This document shows, in pieces, positions 42,526 to 51,937 of a stretch of 64,000 nucleotides of DNA (position 1 is its first letter; each line of letters begins with the position of its first letter). Under the pieces are notes generated by a model, which saw nothing but the letters and a program-made list of their open reading frames with translations, did no database searches and was not told where the DNA came from. The stretch is from Nitrospirota bacterium (lineage in GTDB: Bacteria > Nitrospirota > Thermodesulfovibrionia > Thermodesulfovibrionales > JdFR-85), in contig JAYWMQ010000003.1 in the NCBI GenBank assembly GCA_035873375.1, forward strand, positions 1-64,000, read 5' to 3'. Made by a program: the position numbers and the translations under genes.

Positions 42526-44020
42526 CCTCGTCTCCTTTCAGTGGGAGTTTTATGATAAAGGTTGTTCCTGTGCCCGACCGGCTTTCCAGATCAATAGACC
42601 CGTCGTGCTGCTTTATAATCTCATGACTAATATACAGTCCAAGCCCCGTACCCTTTCCAATATCCTTTGTTGTAAAAAAAGGGTCAAATATCTTGTTGAT
42701 TATCTCCTCGGGTATGCCCCTGCCCGTATCTGAAAAGCGGATCTCAACCTCTTTCTTTTCCCTGTCCACTCTGGCAGTTATTATGATCTTGCCTTCCACA
42801 CCCTCATCGGGTATCGCATCGACTGCATTTCTCAGAAGATTGAGAAAAACGTGCTGAATCTTCTGTTTGTCGGCAAGAATTACCAAATCTTCCGGTATGT
42901 CAATGGCAATCGTTATATACGTTGGCATATCGGTCCGAATAAACCTCAGGGTCTCCCTTAATGCATTCAGGAGATTTATCTCTTCCTTTTTAAAGTCCCT
43001 GTCCCTTGTGAACTCAAGCACTGACTTAACGATGTCACGTGCCCTGTCAGTCTCCTGAATAATCTGCTCAATCAGCTCCTCCCTGAACTCACGGTCTTCA
43101 TTGCTGTCTATCTCCTCAGACAGTATCTGGGCAGAAGTAGATATGTTCGAGAGGGGGTTGTTTATCTCGTGCGCGATCCCTGCAAGCATTGTCCCGAGGG
43201 AGGTAAGCTTTTCTGAACGAATAATGTCCCTCTGGGAGAATATCTCGTTTATCATGCGATTAAACGCTTTATTCAGAGATACTATCTCTTTATCCTCAAA
43301 GTTCAAGGAGAGCATTTCAAATTTTCCTGAGGCAATCTTTCTCATGCTTGACTCCAGTTCCCGCAATGGCTGTATTGCCACCCTTGATATCGTTCTTGCA
43401 ATCAATACAGTCCCAATCAGGAAAACCGCTACGGATACTACAAGGCTCTTCCTTGTTGTGGAAAGCATTCGCTGTATCTTTATACGTTCAGCCTCTGAAA
43501 GCCTCTCGGCGATCTCCGTAATCTCCCGTCCCTTCTGCCGTATTCTCGCCTCCGGCTTCTTTGAGGGATCCTGCTCAGCAAAGTCCTTTTTTAACAGTTC
43601 CCGGTACTCACGAAGAACATTAAGGCTTCGTTCGGATGTCTTCTCTGAAAGCGGTAAAGGCTCCTTCTTTTTCCTGAATATGCCCAAAGGCCAGTCACCA
43701 TAAAAGGACGACAACAGTCCGTCAAATTTTCCCCTGTTATTCTGTATTAATTCCTCGGCAACCCTTAGGTAAGCGAGTGTTTCAGCAAAGTCCTCTTTTT
43801 TTCTGTACAGAAAATAATTCTTTTCGAATCTCCTCATCTCAAGGGTTGTGTCAAGAAACCTCGATATCACTGCATAAAAACTGATTCTCTCGTCTATTAC
43901 TATTAAATTGACGAATATGATTGAGGCGATGACAAGTATAAGCAGAAAGCTTACTATATACCCAAGCTTTATCTTCTGAAGTATACTCTTGTTCTTCGCA
44001 AACATATAATATTGTAACAT
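42494..44020 (-). CDS. Membrane sensor histidine kinase A
   Basis: 508 residues. TM1 (about 18-40), an extracytoplasmic sensor of about 150 residues and TM2 (about 190-210) come first. A HAMP domain follows, then the H-box LAGIAHEINNPLSNISTSAQ, and an ATPase domain with N box NLLRNAVDAI, DTGRGIPEE and GTGLGLYISHEI. The start is ATG 44020 or 44005. The stop overlaps its regulator gene by 32 bases. The closely related kinase B is encoded divergently. Confidence 0.92.
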   Translation of the reverse strand: MLQYYMFAKNKSILQKIKLGYIVSFLLILVIASIIFVNLIVIDERISFYAVISRFLDTTLEMRRFEKNYFLYRKKEDFAETLAYLRVAEELIQNNRGKFDGLLSSFYGDWPLGIFRKKKEPLPLSEKTSERSLNVLREYRELLKKDFAEQDPSKKPEARIRQKGREITEIAERLSEAERIKIQRMLSTTRKSLVVSVAVFLIGTVLIARTISRVAIQPLRELESSMRKIASGKFEMLSLNFEDKEIVSLNKAFNRMINEIFSQRDIIRSEKLTSLGTMLAGIAHEINNPLSNISTSAQILSEEIDSNEDREFREELIEQIIQETDRARDIVKSVLEFTRDRDFKKEEINLLNALRETLRFIRTDMPTYITIAIDIPEDLVILADKQKIQHVFLNLLRNAVDAIPDEGVEGKIIITARVDREKKEVEIRFSDTGRGIPEEIINKIFDPFFTTKDIGKGTGLGLYISHEIIKQHDGSIDLESRSGTGTTFIIKLPLKGDEDGKQDQTSDC

Positions 44021-44026
44021 TCAATA

Positions 44027-44039
44027 TTGCAAATTGCAA
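44027..44039. promoter_or_regulatory. TTGCnnAwTGCAA site e, divergent kinase promoter region
   Basis: TTGCAAATTGCAA sits seven bases before the kinase A start and about 110 bp before kinase B. It could autoregulate both systems. Confidence 0.55.
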
Positions 44040-44151
44040 CTATAGCACTGCATTCAAAGCTTCAGATATGATACAATATATATAGTTTTTGCAAGGCTCC
44101 AAACACGGCAAAAATGAATTATATCTACATTAAAAGGAACTTTACAGGTCC

Positions 44152-45711
44152 GTGTCGATAAAAAAGAAAATTATTCTCAGTTTCTTCATCAGTTTTTCAA
44201 TCATTGCAACACTTGCCATAGCAGCTTATATAGACTTTCGCGAGACCAGAAACGAGTTCAAGTATCTTGAACTTGCAGAAAGCATCAGGGGCAAGACCTT
44301 ACAGTTAAGGAGGCATGAAAAAAACTTCCTTCTTTATGGAAACAAAAAAGAAATTGACTCTATTCACAGATATATCAGGGAAATTGAAGCACTCATTAAG
44401 AATGCCAAGCCTTACACCCGCAGTGACAACCTTGACAGGCTGGATGTTGAACTGAAGAAATTCAGCCTGAGGTTCGAAAGAATTACCTCCATGGCTTCCG
44501 GTTTCCATGAAGAGCTGGCCAGCTTAAAGCCAAAAGAGCCCTCATATCTTTTTCTGATTCCCATAATTAAAGCCACTTTTCTGGAACACCCACAGCAAAA
44601 TGCACAACTCCTGAAGCGTTTTTTCAGGATATCCAAAAAAGACGGCTACATTTCATTCCTTAAAAGACTGGGAGACGAGATTAAGGACCTGAGAAAGACC
44701 GGTGAAAAAATTACCGGAATATCAAAAGAACTTGACAGGGGTGCCAGGGAACGGGTTCAAAAAATTATCGATGTCACCAAGGTGGCTGTTCTGGTATTTT
44801 TGCCTGTATCCTTCCTGATCGGGTTTGTATCGCTCTTTTATATCAGCCAGAGCATAGTTAACAGGTTGCAGAAACTGATGCTGACGATTGAAAAAAGCGG
44901 TGGCGGTTTCTTTTCTCCCATGCCTTTTCCGGCAGGCCACGACGAGGTCAGCACACTTATAAGGACATACAACAATATGGCAGAGGCATTACAGGCGCGG
45001 GAGGAACAACTCAGGAAGAAAGAAGAAGAGTTGATTCAGAGCAAAAAGCTTGCAGCCATAGGCACTCTTGCATCCGGAGTGGCACACGAACTAAATAATC
45101 CCCTGAATAACATTCATATCTCGGCACAGATATTGGCAAAGGAGATGGGTGCGGACTGTACAGGTGTTATAGAGGAGACGGTTGATGATATATTGAGTCA
45201 GACATTCAGGGTAAAGAAAATAGTAGGAAACCTGCTGGATTTTGCAAGGTCAAAAGAGCCGGACTTTCAAAAAGTAAATATCGTTGATATTATAAAAAAG
45301 ACATACGCGCAGGCACAGAAAATAACGGCTTTCAAGGATATAGAGTTTTTATTTGAGTCCCCGCCCGAAGTCTTCCTCCAGGCAGACCCGGTCCAGATTG
45401 AACGGGTATTCGTCAATCTCTTCACAAACGCAGCTGATGCGATGGAGGGCAAAGGAGAACTTCATGTGAAGGTCTTTCCCGAAGAAGATGGGGTTAAAAT
45501 AGAGGTGACGGATACAGGTAACGGGATTCCTCCTGAGGTTAAAGACAAGATTTTCGACCCCTTCTTTACAACCAAGGACAGGGGAACCGGCCTCGGCCTC
45601 TCCATAGTATATAACATCATCAAAAACCATGGCGGAAGTGTCAACGTGGAGAGCACGGTAGGCGCTGGGACCACATTCAGAATCTTCTTACCGAGGAAGA
45701 AAGAGGTATAA
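44152..45711 (+). CDS. Membrane sensor histidine kinase B
   Basis: 519 residues from GTG 44152. Same plan as kinase A: TM1 (IILSFFISFSIIATLAIAAYI), a periplasmic helical sensor with an LRRHEKNFLLYGNKKE element also present in kinase A (MRRFEKNYFLYRKKE), TM2 near 210-232 and a HAMP-like region. The H-box is LASGVAHELNNPLNNIHISA and the ATPase boxes are NLFTNAADAM, DTGNGIPPE and GTGLGLSIVYNI. The ligand is unknown; shared sensor features imply related signals. Confidence 0.92.
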   Translation: MSIKKKIILSFFISFSIIATLAIAAYIDFRETRNEFKYLELAESIRGKTLQLRRHEKNFLLYGNKKEIDSIHRYIREIEALIKNAKPYTRSDNLDRLDVELKKFSLRFERITSMASGFHEELASLKPKEPSYLFLIPIIKATFLEHPQQNAQLLKRFFRISKKDGYISFLKRLGDEIKDLRKTGEKITGISKELDRGARERVQKIIDVTKVAVLVFLPVSFLIGFVSLFYISQSIVNRLQKLMLTIEKSGGGFFSPMPFPAGHDEVSTLIRTYNNMAEALQAREEQLRKKEEELIQSKKLAAIGTLASGVAHELNNPLNNIHISAQILAKEMGADCTGVIEETVDDILSQTFRVKKIVGNLLDFARSKEPDFQKVNIVDIIKKTYAQAQKITAFKDIEFLFESPPEVFLQADPVQIERVFVNLFTNAADAMEGKGELHVKVFPEEDGVKIEVTDTGNGIPPEVKDKIFDPFFTTKDRGTGLGLSIVYNIIKNHGGSVNVESTVGAGTTFRIFLPRKKEV

Positions 45712-47049
45712 ATGAGCATTAAAATCTTTATTGCAGAAGACGAAGAGATAACCCTGAAACATCTGATGTATGCCCTTAGGAACGAGGGATATACTGTTTC
45801 CGGCGCAAAAAATGGTCTTGAGGCAAGGCAGGCAATTGAGAAAGAGCACTTTGATATTGTTATTACGGATATAAAGATGCCCGGTCTCGACGGCCTGAGC
45901 CTGCTCGAGGGGATTAAAGAGAAAGGAATGGAGACGGACGTGATCGTTATCACGGGTTTCGGGAGCATTGATTCAGCAGTGGAGGCCATGAAAAAAGGGG
46001 CTTATGATTATATTACAAAACCCTTTAATCTGGATGAATTACTATTAAGGGTCAGAAAGATATGTGAAAAAAAAAGCCTTGAAAAAGAAAATATAGCACT
46101 GAAGATTTCACTCGGTATAGATAAAAACCTCCCCACCTTTATCGCAAAAAGCAAAAAGATGAAAGAGGTTATTAATATTATCAAGAGCATAACGGCGTCT
46201 GATTGCAATGTTATCATCACGGGAGAAAGCGGTGTCGGCAAGGGACTTGTTGCAAAGCTTATTCATTATACCGGGACAAGGGCAAACAGGCCTTTTCTTG
46301 CAATCAACTGTGCAATCTTTACAGAGGAACTCCTTGCCAGTGAACTTTTCGGCCATGAACGGGGGGCATTCACAGGGGCGGTTACCACAAAAAAGGGACT
46401 CCTGGAGATTGCAGATACAGGAACAGTCTTCCTTGACGAGATAGCCGAGATGGCGCCATCCCTGCAGGCAAAGCTCCTGAAAGTCATTGAAGACAGGGAG
46501 TTTTTCAGGGTGGGGGGCACAAGACCGATCAAGGTGGATGTCAGATTCATTGCTGCCACAAACCAGGACATAAACGGACTTGTCACCAAAGGCACTTTCA
46601 GAAAGGATCTCTTCTACAGGCTCAATGTAATGGATATCTACATACCCCCATTGCGCGAAAGGAAAGAGGATATTCTGCCCCTGAGCAAATACTTCCTTGA
46701 AAAACACGCCAAAAAGGCCAGGAAAGACATAAAGGGTTTTAACAGGGAGACAACCGAGATACTGAAGTCATACAGCTACCCTGGAAATGTCAGGGAGCTG
46801 GAAAATATTATCGAAAGGGCAGTGATTCTGGAACAATCATCGCTTATCCAGCCTGAAAACCTCCCGGTTACCATGCAGATGTTCCAGATTGAAACAATAG
46901 ACCCGGGCAGGTTAAAGACAATTGACGAGCTTAACAGGGAATATGCCTTAAAAATTCTCGACCACCTTGAAGGAAACAAGACACGGGCAGCTAAAATGCT
47001 GGGAATTTCAAGAACCAGCCTCTGGCGCATCCTTAGAGAAAAAGAGTAA
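45712..47049 (+). CDS. Sigma-54-dependent response regulator B
   Basis: 445 residues, directly after kinase B. The receiver has DIVITDIKMPGLDGLSLLEG. The AAA+ domain has GESGVGKG, GAFTGA and FLDEIAEMAPS, and the C-terminal Fis-type HTH is NKTRAAKMLGISRTSLWRILREK. Walker A ends in GKG where most have GKE. Its HTH resembles that of regulator A, so both may bind the shared TTGC-N5-GCAA site. Confidence 0.93.
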   Translation: MSIKIFIAEDEEITLKHLMYALRNEGYTVSGAKNGLEARQAIEKEHFDIVITDIKMPGLDGLSLLEGIKEKGMETDVIVITGFGSIDSAVEAMKKGAYDYITKPFNLDELLLRVRKICEKKSLEKENIALKISLGIDKNLPTFIAKSKKMKEVINIIKSITASDCNVIITGESGVGKGLVAKLIHYTGTRANRPFLAINCAIFTEELLASELFGHERGAFTGAVTTKKGLLEIADTGTVFLDEIAEMAPSLQAKLLKVIEDREFFRVGGTRPIKVDVRFIAATNQDINGLVTKGTFRKDLFYRLNVMDIYIPPLRERKEDILPLSKYFLEKHAKKARKDIKGFNRETTEILKSYSYPGNVRELENIIERAVILEQSSLIQPENLPVTMQMFQIETIDPGRLKTIDELNREYALKILDHLEGNKTRAAKMLGISRTSLWRILREKE

Positions 47050-47231
47050 GCTCAAAAACTTCTTTTAGCCTCACGATTTAAAGGAATCAAGAAGTTTCTC
47101 TCTGTTTCAACTCCTCAACTCCAAAACTATCAGCATCTCCGTCCCGAAACCGTTCAGCACTGTCCAAATATGAAACACTGCATACCACACCCCTCTCTGA
47201 AAATATTCTTAAAAATCAACTGGTTACCTGT

Positions 47232-47247
47232 TGGCATGAGATTTGAC
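47232..47247 (+). promoter_or_regulatory. Sigma-54-like promoter before usp-like gene
   Basis: TGGCATGAGATTTGAC: -24 GG is good, but the -12 has GA instead of GC at the right spacing. It lies about 50 bp before ATG 47295. Confidence 0.4.
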
Positions 47248-47294
47248 TATATGTTATGTAGAAATTGAATAAATCGGATGAAAGGAGAAGAGAC

Positions 47295-47777
47295 ATGAAA
47301 GGCAGGGTTTTATTTGTAACAAAGGAAGATGAGAACTTCAGTGATGGGTTTTCATATGCAATGGAGCTGTCAAAGATAGTGAACGGTGGTATATACATCC
47401 TGTTGTATCACGACACAAACATCCTGAAAAGATTTGAAGATGATATGGCAGCTGCTGCACTTGCCGAGGCAGGTGAGTTTGAAACTGCGGATCAGATTCT
47501 TAACGAAGAGGAAACCCTTCTCAAGGCCGATGCAAACAAGAAGGTCGCTTTGCTGGCACAAGAATGCTCTGACCCTGCAATGCTTGTGGATTACCGCCTC
47601 GCTACAGGAGACCTCGTCTCTGCAATAAGGGGTGTCCTGCAGGATAAAGCAAGTATCGAGATGGTAATACTCAGCCCTTCACTAATGGACAATGGCAAGG
47701 CTATCAGCCTGAAGAAATTAAGAAAGTATATAACAAGACCTATTGTGACTATGTCAAGAGCGGCAAGTGCCCAATAG
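47295..47777 (+). CDS. Usp-like protein with AxALAEAG motif
   Basis: 160 residues from ATG 47295 after AAAGGAG. It begins like a Usp domain (GRVLFVTKEDENFSDGFSYAMELSKIVNGGIYILLYHD), has MAAAALAEAGEFETADQIL inserted near residue 50, and ends without the ATP-binding loop. Two companions, the leftward gene at 40354 and the small protein downstream, carry the same insert. Role unknown; probably a target of the nearby two-component systems. Confidence 0.7.
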   Translation: MKGRVLFVTKEDENFSDGFSYAMELSKIVNGGIYILLYHDTNILKRFEDDMAAAALAEAGEFETADQILNEEETLLKADANKKVALLAQECSDPAMLVDYRLATGDLVSAIRGVLQDKASIEMVILSPSLMDNGKAISLKKLRKYITRPIVTMSRAASAQ

Positions 47778-47800
47778 GTAACAAAAAGGAGGAACAAAAA

Positions 47801-47998
47801 ATGAAAATCTTAAGAAAAATGTTAAGGAAGTTCGAAGGTGAGATGGCGGCTGTAGCATTTGCAGAGGCCGGTGAATTTGAGACTGCAAGAGAGATTCTGA
47901 AGAGTTCTGTGAGTGAAGAAAGGTCCAATGGCAACATGGTCTTTGACAGTGAGGAAAGCCAGGGATTGAATATCTTAAAGCACGCTGAGAGCAAGTAA
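47801..47998 (+). CDS. 65-residue protein made of the AxAFAEAG motif
   Basis: Starts at ATG 47801 with AGGAGG nine bases upstream. Residues 12-35 (KFEGEMAAVAFAEAGEFETA, then REIL) match the inserts of two Usp-like neighbours almost exactly. The remainder is polar and low in complexity. It may be a free-standing helical hairpin that binds a common partner. It sits 23 bp after the Usp-like gene and 16 bp before the TauE-like gene. Confidence 0.7.
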   Translation: MKILRKMLRKFEGEMAAVAFAEAGEFETAREILKSSVSEERSNGNMVFDSEESQGLNILKHAESK

Positions 47999-48014
47999 AA
48001 GGAGGCAGTGAAAA

Positions 48015-48800
48015 ATGGGCATGTTCAATGTATTGTTAACCCTTGGGGTTGTAGGCGGTTTCCTTTCAGGTCTGCTGGGACTTGGAGGGGCAATTATCAT
48101 GATCCCTCTCATGTTAACTGTTCCGAAGATACTGGGGGTAGGTGCACTTTCGATGAAAGCAGTTGCCGGACTATCCATGATTCAGGTGGTATTTGCATCT
48201 TTATCCGGTGTTGCCCGACACAGAAAAAACAAGTTTGTCAGCATGAAACTGATATATACACTTGGAATAGCAATGGCAATTGGTTCGGGGTTTGGCTCCA
48301 TAATCTCAAAGTATATGAGCAACCAGGTGTTGATGATTGTGTTTGGCTTTATAGCGGTGATTGCAGCCTTGATGATGTTCATACCACCAAAGTCACAGGA
48401 TTCTGAAAACATTTCCAATCCTGATGACATTCAGTTTAACAAACCACTTGCCGCTGTACTTGGAGTAGTAATCGGAAGCCTGGCAGGGATGGTTGGTGCA
48501 GGCGGCGGGTTTATATTGATTCCGGTAATGATTTACGTTCTTAGAATCCCGATAAGAGTTACTATAGGTACCAGCCTGGGAGTAGTACTTATCGGTGCTG
48601 TTATCGGTGCTGTTGGTAAAATGGTGACAGGACAGGTAGACTGGCTACTTGCGTTGGCCCTCATTATCAGCTCGGTCCCATCAGCCCAGTTAGGCAGTCT
48701 TGTAAGCAAGAAAACACCGGCACTGATTCTGAGATATTCCCTTACTATCCTGATAATTTTAACGAGTGTTGAAATATGGTATAAGATTATAGTGGTATAA
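48015..48800 (+). CDS. TauE/SafE-family permease (second)
   Basis: 261 residues, about eight helices. Repeat signatures are VGGFLSGLLGLGGAIIMIPLM and IGSLAGMVGAGGGFILIPVMIYVLRIPIRVTIGTS. Shorter than the copy at 36020 and without its N-terminal extension. Ribosome site AAAGGAGG. Probably an anion exporter, in one operon with the two motif proteins. Confidence 0.85.
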   Translation: MGMFNVLLTLGVVGGFLSGLLGLGGAIIMIPLMLTVPKILGVGALSMKAVAGLSMIQVVFASLSGVARHRKNKFVSMKLIYTLGIAMAIGSGFGSIISKYMSNQVLMIVFGFIAVIAALMMFIPPKSQDSENISNPDDIQFNKPLAAVLGVVIGSLAGMVGAGGGFILIPVMIYVLRIPIRVTIGTSLGVVLIGAVIGAVGKMVTGQVDWLLALALIISSVPSAQLGSLVSKKTPALILRYSLTILIILTSVEIWYKIIVV

Positions 48801-48828
48801 GGCATACTTACCCCACTCCACCCCATTA

Positions 48829-48880
48829 AGAGAAACACACAGAGGTAAATACCCCTGTGTGTTTCTTACTTTTTATTTTT
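48829..48880 (+). terminator. Intrinsic terminator
   Basis: AGAAACACACAGAGG pairs with CCCCTGTGTGTTTCT around a short loop, then a T-rich run (TTTTTATTTTT). Confidence 0.8.
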
Positions 48881-48941
48881 AGCTCTTAGGATTTATCCCA
48901 ACTTTTTCAGGACTTCAACAGCGGAATCTCTCAAATTAGGT

Positions 48942-48954
48942 TATAATTTAACAA
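48942..48954 (+). promoter_or_regulatory. -10 element six bases before a start codon
   Basis: TATAAT at 48942-48947 puts the transcript start at or next to ATG 48954, and no ribosome site exists. A leaderless mRNA is suggested. Confidence 0.45.
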
Positions 48955-49832
48955 TGAAAAAGCGTTCAAAAATACTGATCCTTGATAACTCAAAAAATAC
49001 AGAAAACCTGTTGACTTTTGCGATCCAGTGGGCAGACCTGATAAATGCATCCATAAAGGTTATACGGGTTATAGATGAAAAGGTTATCAGGAACACCACC
49101 ATGGCAGTTGATGCTATTGGCCCAATCGCCAGAATGATCAAGGATGACTTAATTAAGGAGGCCAGGGAACAGATTAAAACCCTATCCGAAAGATACAGTC
49201 TTAACGACTTGATAAGCATAGAGGTTATAGTGGGCAATACCCGGGAGGAGATTACCCGGGCTATAGATAAATCTGAAGCTGATTTCCTGATATTAACCTC
49301 TACCCTCAAAGGACCCCTCGGAAGCATTGCATCAGAAGTTATCGGATACAGCAAGAACAACTGTATTGTGCTCCCCACAGAGGCTCACCAGTTAAAGTGG
49401 GAGAGGGTTCTACTCGCAACCGACTGTTCGGAGAAGGCGGAGAGTGCTACCGAGATGGCAATTGAGATTTGCGAAAGGTTTAAGGGCAGGCTATTTATTG
49501 TATCAGTGGTTACTTCCAATGAGGAAGTGCAGATACATGCACCCGCACTCCTCGATAAAATGGCTGACGAAAGGAAAGAGATGGTAAAAGAGATTGAGAA
49601 TCGGGCCCGGAAGAGGGGAATACATGCAGAAGGCATAGTAAGGGAAGGCATAATTTCCAATATTCTGATTGACCTCAACAGGACCATACGCCCTGATGTA
49701 ACCATTATGGGCAGCGAGAGCAGAACAGGGTTAACCAGACTCTTTATGGGAAGTGTTGTCGGAAGCATAATCAACAAGGTTAACCATCCGATCCTTGTAA
49801 TCAAAAAACCCTTTATCTTCAAAAACGATTAG
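48954..49832 (+). CDS. Tandem universal stress protein (second)
   Basis: 292 residues. The first Usp domain is degenerate (KILILDNSKNTENLLTFAIQWADL, with TSTLKGPLGSIASEVI in place of the ATP loop). The second is canonical (RVLLATDCSEKAESATEMAIEI, GSESRTGLTRLFMGSVVGSII). It precedes the Trk genes by 50 bp and may regulate K+ uptake, as Usp proteins do for some K+ transporters. Confidence 0.85.
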   Translation: MKKRSKILILDNSKNTENLLTFAIQWADLINASIKVIRVIDEKVIRNTTMAVDAIGPIARMIKDDLIKEAREQIKTLSERYSLNDLISIEVIVGNTREEITRAIDKSEADFLILTSTLKGPLGSIASEVIGYSKNNCIVLPTEAHQLKWERVLLATDCSEKAESATEMAIEICERFKGRLFIVSVVTSNEEVQIHAPALLDKMADERKEMVKEIENRARKRGIHAEGIVREGIISNILIDLNRTIRPDVTIMGSESRTGLTRLFMGSVVGSIINKVNHPILVIKKPFIFKND

Positions 49833-49882
49833 AGAGAAAGACAAGACTAAAAGAGTGTGACAAGCTGGTATAATATCTCACG

Positions 49883-51232
49883 GTGAAAAATAAATATACA
49901 ACCAGAAAGCTATCACCACATCAACTCCTTGTCTTCGGTTTTACCGGCATGATACTGCTGGGAACCGCACTCCTCATGCTTCCCTATTCAACGACAAACG
50001 GGATTACTCTAATTGATGCCCTTTTCACCTCCACATCTGCTGTCTGTGTCACAGGACTGATAGTAAAAGATACGCTGGTTGACTTCACATCATTCGGCAA
50101 GGGTGTTATCCTCCTGTTAATCCAGATTGGGGGGCTGGGCTACATGTCCATGGCAACATTTCTGGCCCTGCTGATAGGCAGGAAGATCGGTCTCTCCGAG
50201 AGAATTTTAATAAAGGAATCCCTGAATATAGCAACCCTTGAAGGTATAATCAGGTTCATGAAGGGGATGCTCGTCTTTGTCTTTTTGGCAGAAGGCATCG
50301 GGGCCGTAATCTTATCCCTGAAGTTTCTGAAGGAATTTCCCTTAAAGGATGCCGTCTTTCAGGGTATATTCCATTCTGTCTCTGCCTTTAATAATGCTGG
50401 ATTCAGCCTTTTTCAGGACAGCCTGATACGCTTCAGGGATGACGCCACCATAAATATTACCATTATGAGCCTCATCGTCCTCGGTGGAATAGGGTTTCTG
50501 GTCGTTGATGATATTTACGGCTGGGTGAAGAAGAGACAGAAAAAGCTGATGCTTCACACGCTCATTGTCCTCACGTCAACATCCTTCCTGATTATTGTTG
50601 GCGCCTTTCTCTTTTATTTTAATGAGAGAAAATACTTTTTTGCACTCTCAGGTCTGAGCAGCCCTGAAACCGTCCTCACCTCCCTATTTGCCTCGGTTAC
50701 TGCAAGAACTGCGGGATTCAATACAATCGATTACTCCATTCTCCAGCCTGCAACCATCTTTCTGACCATTATTCTGATGCTCATAGGGGCCTCACCGGGA
50801 AGCACAGGCGGAGGCATAAAAACCACGACATTTACTGTTGTGATTATGAATTTATGGTGTACAATAAAGGGGAGAAAGGACACGGTCATGTTTAAGAGAC
50901 GGGTACCGGAGGCACTGATATCGCGATCCTTTGTTGTCCTTGCCCTTGCGGTTATCTTTATAAATATCATAACACTGGTAATCATCGACATAGAGCACAC
51001 AGGGTTTCAGCAGACAATGTTTGAGGTGGTCTCGGCCTTTGGAACAGTGGGGCTGTCAACCGGTGACGGAGGGTCAAGGAGTTTTTGTGCAACATTTTCT
51101 GATCCCTCAAAGATTATAATAATATTTACAATGCTTGCCGGAAGACTTGGTCCCTTAACACTCTTTATGGCCCTGCTCGGACAGAAAGAGGAACGGATCC
51201 GTTATCCGGAAGGGAGGATCATGATAGGATGA
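49883..51232 (+). CDS. trkH: TrkH/KtrB potassium transporter subunit
   Basis: 449 residues from GTG 49883. Four loop-pore repeats with selectivity-filter glycines are recognisable (TSTSAVCVTGLIV, FHSVSAFNNAGFSL, TARTAGFNTIDYS, SAFGTVGLSTGDGG), plus the intramembrane loop GASPGSTGGGIKTTT. It imports K+ with H+ or Na+. The length is closer to KtrB than to TrkH. The start codon is eight bases after a TATAAT, so the mRNA may be leaderless. It overlaps trkA by four bases. Confidence 0.92.
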   Translation: MKNKYTTRKLSPHQLLVFGFTGMILLGTALLMLPYSTTNGITLIDALFTSTSAVCVTGLIVKDTLVDFTSFGKGVILLLIQIGGLGYMSMATFLALLIGRKIGLSERILIKESLNIATLEGIIRFMKGMLVFVFLAEGIGAVILSLKFLKEFPLKDAVFQGIFHSVSAFNNAGFSLFQDSLIRFRDDATINITIMSLIVLGGIGFLVVDDIYGWVKKRQKKLMLHTLIVLTSTSFLIIVGAFLFYFNERKYFFALSGLSSPETVLTSLFASVTARTAGFNTIDYSILQPATIFLTIILMLIGASPGSTGGGIKTTTFTVVIMNLWCTIKGRKDTVMFKRRVPEALISRSFVVLALAVIFINIITLVIIDIEHTGFQQTMFEVVSAFGTVGLSTGDGGSRSFCATFSDPSKIIIIFTMLAGRLGPLTLFMALLGQKEERIRYPEGRIMIG

Positions 51233-51897
51233 AAAAACAATTTGCGGTAATCGGACTTGGAAGGTTTGGCTCAGCAGTGGCACTGACACTCGCTGAAAGC
51301 AACTGTGACGTAATAGTAATAGACAGAAATGAGAACAAGATAAAGGCAATCGCAGACCATGTAACCCTTGCCATCCAGATGAATGCAATAGATGAGGATG
51401 CATTGAAGGAGGCAGGGGTGCAGAATGTGGATGTGGTTATTGTGAGTATAGGGGAAAACGTTGAGGCGAGTATCCTTGCGGTTATGATACTCAAGGAGAT
51501 GGGCATAAAGGAGATAATAGCAAAGGCCGTAAATGATCTTCACGGAAGAGTCCTTGCCAACCTCGGCGTTGACAGGGTGGTACACCCTGAAAGGGATATG
51601 GCACAGAGGGTTGCCCGCAGTTTGATAAAACCCCAATTCCTCGAGCATATAGAACTCTCGCCTGAATACAGCATTGTTGAACTGCCGGCACCGAAGTCCC
51701 TGTGGGGCAAGAGTATAAAAGATACCAACCTCAGGGCAGAATACGGCATAAACATAATCGCAATAAAAAAAAGATACACTATTAACGAGACGGAGAAAGA
51801 GACCTGGAACATCAATCCCTTGCCAACAGATGTAATTAAAAAAGACGATGTCCTGGTCGTCCTTGGTGCAGACAGAGAGATAGAAAGGCTGAAGTAA
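51229..51897 (+). CDS. trkA: TrkA/KtrA regulatory subunit
   Basis: 222 residues: one RCK_N Rossmann domain (FAVIGLGRFGSAVALTLAES) and one RCK_C domain (PKSLWGKSIKDTNLRAEYGINI). Single-RCK length is the KtrA type. It forms an octameric ring that gates the K+ channel subunit in response to ATP or ADP. The start overlaps the transporter stop (ATGA). Confidence 0.92.
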   Translation: MKKQFAVIGLGRFGSAVALTLAESNCDVIVIDRNENKIKAIADHVTLAIQMNAIDEDALKEAGVQNVDVVIVSIGENVEASILAVMILKEMGIKEIIAKAVNDLHGRVLANLGVDRVVHPERDMAQRVARSLIKPQFLEHIELSPEYSIVELPAPKSLWGKSIKDTNLRAEYGINIIAIKKRYTINETEKETWNINPLPTDVIKKDDVLVVLGADREIERLK

Positions 51898-51937
51898 AAC
51901 AGAGCGTATGACCAGGTAAAGAAGCTTTAATCTACCA

